A stretch of 12,871 nt of DNA from Chlamydiae bacterium RIFCSPHIGHO2_12_FULL_27_8 (lineage in GTDB: Bacteria > Chlamydiota > Chlamydiia > Chlamydiales > SM23-39): contig MGLU01000090.1 of assembly GCA_001796155.1 (NCBI GenBank), forward strand, positions 1 through 12,871. The letters are read 5' to 3'. Position numbers and translations under genes: made by a program. Positions 1 through 5,904 of this stretch are shown piece after piece. Below the pieces are notes generated by a model that was not told where the DNA came from, made no database searches, and worked only from the letters and a program-made list of their open reading frames with translations. Each line of letters starts with the position of its first letter. The stretch's first letter is position 1.

Positions 1-457
1 TCCATTCAAGATCCTGAAGTATTTTTTTTGAGTTTATTTCTTCCCCCGGTTTAATACTTATCATTTTTTGCATTCTATTTTTTGAAAAGTATTTGCATCC
101 TTTAATTTTAATTTCACCTAGTTTTGCAACTTGAACCACAACCTGCAGAGTTCCATCTGTAACATCTTGTGCTGCCGGAATTTTAACACCAACCAAAGGA
201 TAGTTTTTACTTCTAAAAAAATTTACAGTTTGAACCTTTATAGCTTCTAAAGTCTGCTTGTTTATTTCTTCTCCTATAAAAATTGTCATTTTGTCTATAA
301 ATTCATCTTTATGCGGAATATCAAAATCTGAAAATTGAATTCCACTTTCAGGATTTTTAATATTTTCAAAGTCATTTTGAAAAATTAAACTTTTGATATT
401 TGGAAGATCTGAAAATAAACTAAAAAATAAAAATAATAATATTAAAATTTTTTTCAT
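1..457 (-). CDS. ShlB/FhaC/HecB-type two-partner secretion transporter, N-terminal part (runs off left edge)
   Basis: I translated this frame by hand: 152 codons from an ATG at 457 stay open to the window edge. Residues 1-17 are a signal peptide (MKK followed by a Leu/Phe-rich core). Residues about 42-112 match the POTRA_2 pattern of TpsB transporters, including the segments NYPLVGVKIP and DVTDGTLQVVVQVAKLGEIKI. A second POTRA-like unit begins at about 113 (GCKYFS, then SIKPGEEINSKKILQDL). In this family the POTRA domains sit in the periplasm and feed an unfolded TpsA partner into a 16-strand outer-membrane barrel. The barrel, and any TpsA gene, would lie left of position 1. BamA or another Omp85 protein is a less likely alternative, because the 'DGTL..V.V..LG.I.I.G' pattern with a following 'PGE.IN...L' is typical of TpsB. 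The upstream AAGAAG about 9 bases before the ATG could serve as a weak ribosome-binding site. Confidence 0.75.
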   Translation of the reverse strand, partial: MKKILILLFLFFSLFSDLPNIKSLIFQNDFENIKNPESGIQFSDFDIPHKDEFIDKMTIFIGEEINKQTLEAIKVQTVNFFRSKNYPLVGVKIPAAQDVTDGTLQVVVQVAKLGEIKIKGCKYFSKNRMQKMISIKPGEEINSKKILQDLEW

Positions 458-552
458 TTTAAAAAACTTCTTACATTATTTTCATATTAAAAAATATTTT
501 AATTAAATTCCTTATTTTTTTATTAGTTTTATGAAAATTAAATGTATCTAAA

Positions 553-1014
553 TTGTTATTTTTGATAAAATATATTTATAATAAGGTCGTTGTGTCATTA
601 GCACTTAATATTTTTACCGGTTCAAGACGAATTTTTTTGCCTTTTGCTATAAATGAGGCCAAAATTATTTTATCTAATAATAAAGATTTTATAAGTGATA
701 CTGTGTGTTATAATAAACATTGGAGATTAACCTCACTACAACCAATAATAGATACAATTGAAGAAATTAAAAAAAAAGCTAATATTTCTAAACCTATACA
801 ACTGAAGGGTAATGATTCAGTATTTGGTACGATTGGTGTTTCTAAATCAAAAATATTTATTGACAAAGACTCGTTAACGGATTTACCGCTAAATGCCCTG
901 GAATTTCCTTTAGCTCATGAAGATAGACTTGATTTTTCCCACCCTTCTTTAAAATCTAGAATAGAAAATATAAAAGCACTGCAAGAAGTAGAAAAAAATA
1001 AAAGTTTAATTTAA
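553..1014 (+). pseudogene. M48-family zinc metalloprotease remnant with an internal deletion
   Basis: The 153-residue frame looks like an M48 (HtpX/Oma1-like) peptidase whose centre is missing. Residues 58-118 resemble the region before the active site (a helix around PIIDTIEEIKKKANI, then FGTIGVSKSKIFIDKDSLTDLPLNAL). The helix should then read HExxH, but only AHE (121-123) remains, followed by DRLDF. The text then jumps to HPSLKSRIENIKAL (130-143), which resembles the tail that normally follows about 80-120 residues later ('HP.L..RI..L'). The second zinc histidine and the downstream glutamate ligand are both absent, so no zinc site is possible. The frame has no ATG; it opens after a stop at 532-534 and the only candidate start is TTG at 553. 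Nearby ATGs at 531 and 542 are in other frames and stop after 6 and 7 codons. I infer a decaying gene with an in-frame internal deletion and a lost start. A small expressed non-enzymatic protein is possible but less likely. Confidence 0.7.
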
Positions 1015-1063
1015 AAATATTTAATAAAAATATATATTAATCTATTAAATTTTTTTTTAAAAA

Positions 1064-2059
1064 ATGAAATATAATATTTTTAATACCATTTTAGTTTTAT
1101 TTATATGTTTTACTATATATTTTTATTCACTTTCTAAAAATAAAGAAGATACCGTTTATTTTAGCGGTGGTCTTTATGGAGATTTAATTCAGGAAAATAG
1201 TTCTTTTCATAATATTAAAGAGATTTTAGAAAATAACAATCTTAAAGCTAAAAACACACATTCTTTTAAAAATTTGAAAAATCTTAAATATCTGGTTGTA
1301 TTTGATTATCCCAGAGAAAAAAAAATAAGTAGATTAAAAAGGATACCCAAAGAAAAAATTATACTTTTTTCATGGGAACCCCCGGCAGTAATTGAAGAAA
1401 ATCATTTAAAAAAATTTCATGGTTGTTTTTCAAAAGTTTTCACTTTTAATGATGATCTAGTAGACAACAAAAAATATTATAAATTCAGTTACCCTGAAGC
1501 TCATAAAATGATAGATAATATTTTGTCTTTTAATGAAAAAAAACTTCTTTGTTTAGTGGCTTCTGATAAATATTCTGATTTTAAAGATGAACTTTATTCA
1601 AAAAGAAGGGAAGCAATAAGATATTTTGAGGAGTATGCAAAAGATGATTTTGATTTATATGGTTATAATTGGAACATAGAACAATACCCTTCATATAAAG
1701 GCCAAATTCAAAATAAAATAGCCGTTGTTAAAAGATATAAATTTTCAATATGTTTTGAAAACAATAAAAATATTAATGGATATATCACGGAAAAAATATT
1801 TCAATGTTTTGAAAGCGGAAATATTCCAATATATTTGGGAGCAGAAAACATTTTAGATTATATTCCAAAAGGTTGTTTTATTGATTTTAGAAATTTCAAA
1901 AATTTTAATGAACTCTATATTTATTTAAAGACAATGGAAGAAGAAGAATACCAAAATTATTTAGAAAATATTAGAAATTTTTTATCAAGTCAAATGGCAA
2001 AGCCTTTTACATCTCAATACTTTCAAAATACGATGAAAAAGGCTTTGAATTTAAAATAA
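1064..2059 (+). CDS. GT10-family glycosyltransferase (alpha-1,3/1,4-fucosyltransferase-like), membrane-anchored
   Basis: The 331-residue protein has one hydrophobic segment at about 7-23, a type II signal anchor, followed by a catalytic region. The C-terminal half carries the GT10 signature: YKFSICFEN at 225-233, GYITEKIFQCFESGNIPIYLG at 239-259, then IPKGCFIDF at 267-275. SWEPP at 103-107 and DLYGYNWN at 197-204 also fit the fold. Family enzymes transfer fucose from GDP-fucose to a GlcNAc or glucose in a glycan; the TEK lysine and glutamate belong to the donor site. The acceptor cannot be read from sequence; it may be surface polysaccharide, LPS or a host-like glycan. The gene follows the M48 remnant by 49 bases that contain a single C or G, and has no clear Shine-Dalgarno. 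Its stop is one base from the stop of the convergent cyclophilin gene. Donor specificity is inferred from the family, so another GDP-sugar is possible. Confidence 0.82.
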   Translation: MKYNIFNTILVLFICFTIYFYSLSKNKEDTVYFSGGLYGDLIQENSSFHNIKEILENNNLKAKNTHSFKNLKNLKYLVVFDYPREKKISRLKRIPKEKIILFSWEPPAVIEENHLKKFHGCFSKVFTFNDDLVDNKKYYKFSYPEAHKMIDNILSFNEKKLLCLVASDKYSDFKDELYSKRREAIRYFEEYAKDDFDLYGYNWNIEQYPSYKGQIQNKIAVVKRYKFSICFENNKNINGYITEKIFQCFESGNIPIYLGAENILDYIPKGCFIDFRNFKNFNELYIYLKTMEEEEYQNYLENIRNFLSSQMAKPFTSQYFQNTMKKALNLK

Positions 2060-2060
2060 G

Positions 2061-2612
2061 TTATTTTTTGATATAAGCTTTAATGATTTTTTTAACTTCA
2101 ATAGGCTTATCTAGATAATCTGTTTTTGAAGATTCAATTTTTTTAATAGTCTCTTCACCTTTTATAACTTCACCAAAAATTGTATGGTTTTGATTAAGCC
2201 AGGGAGTTTTAACAGTTGTAATAAAAAATTGTGATCCATTTGTATTAGGTCCGGCATTTGCCATCGCTAAAATAAATGGTTTATCAAATGAAACATCGCT
2301 TCTAACTTCATCTTCAAAAGCTTTTCCCCAAACTGACTGTCCGCCTCTTCCGGTTCCTGTCGGATCACCGCTTTGAATCATGAAATTTTTAATAACTCTA
2401 TGAAAAATTATTCCATCATAATAATGTTTTTCAATAAGTTTTGTAAAATTCTCACAAGTTTTTGGAGCTATATCATTTTTTAATTTAATTTCAATTGTAC
2501 CGTCTGTAGTTTCAATACAAACTATAGTATCTTTTGTCATATTACCCTCATTTGCAAAATTTTGAATAAATAGTGATAGGAAAATAAAAAAAGCAAAAAG
2601 AATTTTTCTCAT
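2061..2612 (-). CDS. Exported cyclophilin-type peptidyl-prolyl cis-trans isomerase
   Basis: The 183-residue protein starts with a signal peptide (MRKILFAFFIFLSLFIQNFA, 1-20, likely cleaved near ANE). A complete single cyclophilin domain follows at about 28-182. The active-site block FHRVIKNFMIQSGDPTGTG lies at 70-88, with the catalytic arginine at 72 and the substrate-contacting Phe77 and Gln80. The second block AMANAGPNTNGSQFFIT is at 116-132, and HTIFGEVIKG at 143-152. The usual tryptophan-loop position reads WLNQNHTIFG, so the cyclosporin-binding tryptophan is shifted as in many bacterial enzymes. It should catalyse proline isomerisation during folding of exported proteins in the periplasm. 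The ATG is preceded by a strong AAGGAG with good spacing. It lies downstream of the hemolysin III gene but behind a possible terminator, so it may have its own promoter. Confidence 0.93.
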   Translation of the reverse strand: MRKILFAFFIFLSLFIQNFANEGNMTKDTIVCIETTDGTIEIKLKNDIAPKTCENFTKLIEKHYYDGIIFHRVIKNFMIQSGDPTGTGRGGQSVWGKAFEDEVRSDVSFDKPFILAMANAGPNTNGSQFFITTVKTPWLNQNHTIFGEVIKGEETIKKIESSKTDYLDKPIEVKKIIKAYIKK

Positions 2613-2647
2613 ACTTTCTCCTTAAATTTTTTAAAAATATTATCTTT

Positions 2648-2672
2648 AAAAAATTTTATTGTTTCAATAAAA
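2648..2672 (-). terminator. Possible intrinsic terminator of the MFS/ATP-grasp/hemolysin III run
   Basis: An 8-bp perfect inverted repeat (ttttattg / caataaaa, loop ttt, 2654-2672) starts two bases after the hemolysin III stop. On the minus strand it is followed by a run of six T. The position and T run fit a rho-independent terminator. The stem has only one G-C pair, so it would be weak and read-through into the cyclophilin gene is plausible. Confidence 0.45.
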
Positions 2673-2674
2673 AC

Positions 2675-3340
2675 TTAAACTTGAAAAGGGATAATATAAT
2701 TATAAACAAAGAAGAAATGACAAATGCTGCCCATAAGAACAAAAATATGCCAAATGGCATGGTGGAATAAAAATTTTTGGTCCGTTGCAAAAAACACAAC
2801 ACCAAAAGTATAAAAAACACCCCCAAAAAAGATCCACTTAACTCCTGCAAAGCCAAGTGCAGAAAAAATAGGTTTTATAGCAATTATTACAATCCATCCC
2901 ATTAAAATATAAAAAGCAGTAGAAATTTTAGCAAGCTTTGCTCCAAAAACTGCTTTAAAAACCGTGCCGATAAGACACAATCCTATCTCTAAACTCAAAA
3001 TTATCCAGGAAAGAGCTCCTTGTAAAACTATCAAGGCTACCGGCAGAGAGGTTCCTGCAATCAGAAAATATATGCTTATATGATCAAGTCTTCTAAAAAC
3101 TTCTTTTGCAGTTAAATTAGTTATGGAATGATATAATGTAGAATTTATATATAATAATAAAAGAGTAGAAGCATAAATTGAAGAACTGACAATATGTTTT
3201 ACTGATCCATATTTAACAGAAGCACTTAGTAGAAAAATAAAAGCTAAAATACTTAAAAAAAATCCAATGCCATGAGTAATGGCATTAAAAACTTCTTCTT
3301 TTATATGCTGAATATCTGATATTTCTTTTTTAATAAACAT
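2675..3340 (-). CDS. Hemolysin III / PAQR-family seven-helix membrane protein
   Basis: The 221-residue protein is almost entirely hydrophobic, with about seven membrane helices, the usual size for bacterial HlyIII proteins. It carries the family marks in order: EEVFNAITHGIGF (15-27), STLYHS (67-72), RRLDHISIYFLIAGT (83-97) and, near the C-terminus, HHAIWHIFVLMGSICHFF (193-210). His71, the Asp86-His87 pair and His194/His198 are the conserved polar residues that in PAQR proteins sit at a zinc site facing the membrane interior. The family name comes from Bacillus cereus hemolysin III; related proteins are proposed hydrolases or membrane-homeostasis factors, so 'hemolysin' should not be taken as proven toxicity. 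The ATG lies 4 bases after the ATP-grasp stop with no close Shine-Dalgarno, which suggests translational coupling. A purine-rich GAGGAG lies about 16 bases upstream, inside the end of the preceding gene. Confidence 0.92.
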   Translation of the reverse strand: MFIKKEISDIQHIKEEVFNAITHGIGFFLSILAFIFLLSASVKYGSVKHIVSSSIYASTLLLLYINSTLYHSITNLTAKEVFRRLDHISIYFLIAGTSLPVALIVLQGALSWIILSLEIGLCLIGTVFKAVFGAKLAKISTAFYILMGWIVIIAIKPIFSALGFAGVKWIFFGGVFYTFGVVFFATDQKFLFHHAIWHIFVLMGSICHFFFVYNYIIPFQV

Positions 3341-3344
3341 ATAC

Positions 3345-4508
3345 TTAAAATTCTATCTCCTCATCCCAATTTAAGTCATTAATAAATGAAATAGGTATAG
3401 GAAGTTTATTTTTGAAACTTTCATAAAAACAATATACATATAAAAAAAATTGAAATAGAAAAGGTTTTAAATCTTTTTTAGAAAAGACAACATCTTTTAT
3501 TTTCATTTGATTTTTTATATATTTTAAAAGGGAAATAGATTTGTCTCTTTGTTTTAAACCATAAAGAATCATACCTACAGCGAGCTGAGTAAAAACTTTT
3601 TGGTCCATTATCATAAGATCATTTTGCTGATTTATAAAAAAATCAGAAAATTTATTATGATAAACTGCTAGATGCAGTCCGCTTGTGGCTCTTGGATTAC
3701 ATTCTATGGCAAATAAATTTCCGTCAAAATCCTCAATAAAATCAAAGGAAATTTGACCTGTAAAATTAATTTTTTTAACAAAATCTGCAATCCATTTTTC
3801 AATTTTTTTATTTTCTATATTTTCAAAAGTTAAACAGTAGCCGATACCTTTAACATATAAAGGGTAGATAATATTTATTATTAATTTTCCATTTTTAACA
3901 ATAGAATATGAACAGAATTTTTGACCTTCTATCCATTTTTGTTTGATCCATGGATTTTTTTTTAAAATTTTTAAATTTTTATAATCTTGTTTCTTTTCAA
4001 TTTTTTTTAGTGTAAAAGAACCTCTTGAATAAGACGCTTTTAATACATAAGGAAAAGAAAGTTCTTGTTTTTCAATATCTTCGATATTATCAATTTTATA
4101 AGTAGGAATTGTTGGAATACCTTCTTTTACTAGAAGATTATGAAAAGTCCATTTGTTATGTAGAAGATGAACCAAATCAATCGAGGAACAGAAAACTTCT
4201 GTAAATTGAGATAAAAAGCTTTTAGCTTTAGCAACATAAAGTGTTTCTTCAAAAACCGGAATTACAATATCAATTTTATTTTCTAAAATTATATCTTTTA
4301 ACTTATTTTTAAAATTTTCAAATTCAAATCTGGGAGAAGGAATTTTAAAACTTTTTTTTACGGTGTTTGAAAATGCACAAAGATGAATGGGTTTTGAATC
4401 ACAAACAAAAATATTATGACCATCCCTATGAAAAGCCCTTGCAAGATCTAATGCAGTAAAAAACCTCGCACCTGTAATTAAAATATTCTTTTTAATAATT
4501 ACCCCCAA
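3345..4508 (-). CDS. ATP-grasp domain ligase, substrate unknown
   Basis: The 387-residue protein has a Rossmann-like N-terminal part (KKNILITGARFFTALDLARAF, 6-26) as in carbamoyl-phosphate-synthase-like ATP-grasp enzymes. An ATP-grasp fold follows at about 115-285. FPYVLKASYSRGS (152-164) supplies the ATP-binding lysine and loop, EGQKFCSYSIV (194-204) the adenine-side strand, and IECNPRATSG (268-277) the metal-binding Glu/Asn and conserved arginine. Such enzymes join a carboxylate to an amine through an acyl-phosphate; the substrate cannot be predicted here. Residues 285-387 are a family-specific C-terminal extension with no motif I recognise. The gene starts at TTG (4508); no ATG or GTG is available in frame, and a GGGGG run directly follows the TTG. 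A later ATT at about 4496, with that G run as ribosome-binding site, is an alternative. It is 4 bases from the hemolysin III gene, so the two are probably one transcript. Confidence 0.82.
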   Translation of the reverse strand: MGVIIKKNILITGARFFTALDLARAFHRDGHNIFVCDSKPIHLCAFSNTVKKSFKIPSPRFEFENFKNKLKDIILENKIDIVIPVFEETLYVAKAKSFLSQFTEVFCSSIDLVHLLHNKWTFHNLLVKEGIPTIPTYKIDNIEDIEKQELSFPYVLKASYSRGSFTLKKIEKKQDYKNLKILKKNPWIKQKWIEGQKFCSYSIVKNGKLIINIIYPLYVKGIGYCLTFENIENKKIEKWIADFVKKINFTGQISFDFIEDFDGNLFAIECNPRATSGLHLAVYHNKFSDFFINQQNDLMIMDQKVFTQLAVGMILYGLKQRDKSISLLKYIKNQMKIKDVVFSKKDLKPFLFQFFLYVYCFYESFKNKLPIPISFINDLNWDEEIEF

Positions 4509-4563
4509 ATAAAAATGTATTTATCTTTTAATTACTAATTAATAATTAAAAAATCAAATACAA

Positions 4564-5814
4564 TTAATTTTTATTTAAAGAATTATTTTCTTTTAAAAAG
4601 AAAATTAAGATAAATCCTAAAATGAGAGCTGCAGGTAATACAGTAATTGCTTTTTGATAATCTAAAACACTATAATTTCTAATGCCATCTAAAAGAGTAC
4701 CTTTCCAATTAAGATCTAATAAAAACCCAACTAATGGCTGCACTAGGGCATCTCCACAAGATATTAAAAAGTTTGTAAAAGCTGCGGCTGTAGCTTTTGC
4801 ATTATTGTTAGCAAGTTTTATAGCTACGCTAAAACATAAAAGTTCAGCTGAAGAAAAAAATCCGACTAAAAACAATAGGAAATAAACAATATAAATATGA
4901 AAATGAGGAAAATAAATTACAGGCACCAAAAAAAGAATTGTTAATACGAAAGCTACTCTGATAGTTTTTTTTCTATCATTTATCATATCTGATAAAAAAC
5001 CGACTATTGGTCCACCAAAAAGCCAACCAAAAAAAATCATAGAAACAGCATAGCCTGAAACATCTTTAGATACATTATAAGCTTTTTCAATAAATGATTG
5101 TCCCCAAAGTCCCCCGAACGCTGTTGTTGTAACATATAACAATAAAGCTACAATACCGTTAATCCAAATATATTTATTTGAACCAACAAGAATAATATTT
5201 TTTAAAAGCTTTTCTCTATGATGTGAAACATCTTTTTTTTCTTCTTTTGTATCTAATTTAAAAATGAAAAAAACTAAAAATCCAATTATTAATCCTACAA
5301 AACCAAAAAATGCTATAACTTTTTTATAACCAAAAGTTTGGACTAAATTTGAAAGAGGACCAGTTCCTGCAAAAGCACCAAACATAGCAAGAGAGTTTGC
5401 TATACCTATCAAAAAGCCACTTTTTTTTTCTGAAAACCAGTTAGTTGAAACATATACTATTGCAATAAATGCAAAGCTGGATCCTACACCTATTAAAAAT
5501 CTACCTATAGCTGCATATGAATATTGATTTGAAAAAGCAAATATTATAGCACCGCATCCGCAAATTATTGAAGCCCAGGATAAAACTTTTTTTATCCCGA
5601 AATGATCCATTAGTACCCCTACAGGAAGCTGCATTGGAGCATAAGAATATAAATAAAAAGCCGCCAGCACCCCAACACCTGATGCAGTAATATTAAAAGA
5701 CTGCATAAGCTCATTTACCATTACGCTTGGAGAAACTCTTAAAATAAATTCATAAAAGTAAAATAATGCTGCCAATAGCCAAATAGACCATTTAAAAAAT
5801 TTTCTATTCTTCAT
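4564..5814 (-). CDS. Major facilitator superfamily (MFS) transporter
   Basis: The 416-residue protein has about 12 predicted membrane helices in two halves, joined by a charged cytoplasmic loop at about 186-205 (KLDTKEEKKDVSHHREK). The MFS motif A appears between helices 2 and 3 as GVLMDHFGIKKV (66-77) and is echoed in the second half as GFLSDMINDRKK (272-283). GRFLIGVGSSFAF (104-116) is the helix 4 signature. The N-terminal FYEFILRVSPSVM (20-32) recalls a group of uncharacterised MFS proteins in gamma-proteobacterial intracellular pathogens; this is from memory and not verified. The substrate is unknown; a metabolite or host-derived nutrient is a reasonable guess for a parasite. It lies upstream of the ATP-grasp gene on the same strand with a 55-bp gap, so they may be co-transcribed. 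There is no convincing Shine-Dalgarno before the ATG. Confidence 0.9.
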   Translation of the reverse strand: MKNRKFFKWSIWLLAALFYFYEFILRVSPSVMVNELMQSFNITASGVGVLAAFYLYSYAPMQLPVGVLMDHFGIKKVLSWASIICGCGAIIFAFSNQYSYAAIGRFLIGVGSSFAFIAIVYVSTNWFSEKKSGFLIGIANSLAMFGAFAGTGPLSNLVQTFGYKKVIAFFGFVGLIIGFLVFFIFKLDTKEEKKDVSHHREKLLKNIILVGSNKYIWINGIVALLLYVTTTAFGGLWGQSFIEKAYNVSKDVSGYAVSMIFFGWLFGGPIVGFLSDMINDRKKTIRVAFVLTILFLVPVIYFPHFHIYIVYFLLFLVGFFSSAELLCFSVAIKLANNNAKATAAAFTNFLISCGDALVQPLVGFLLDLNWKGTLLDGIRNYSVLDYQKAITVLPAALILGFILIFFLKENNSLNKN

Positions 5815-5904
5815 TTTATATAACCATTTTCATTACAGTATGTTATATGAAACTAAATAAAACAATAGAAAATTTTTAGAAAAATTTGAAGGTAAAATTT
5901 TTAT

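Noticed and set aside
2656..2856. 66-codon minus-strand frame overlapping the hemolysin III gene
   Set aside because: It is an out-of-frame shadow of a clearly conserved membrane protein.
4526..4551. 9-bp A/T-only inverted repeat between the MFS and ATP-grasp genes
   Set aside because: The stem has no G-C pair and no T run follows on the coding strand, so it is expected by chance in this composition.
4682..4885. 67-codon plus-strand frame inside the MFS gene
   Set aside because: It is antisense to conserved transporter sequence, with no sign of independent function.
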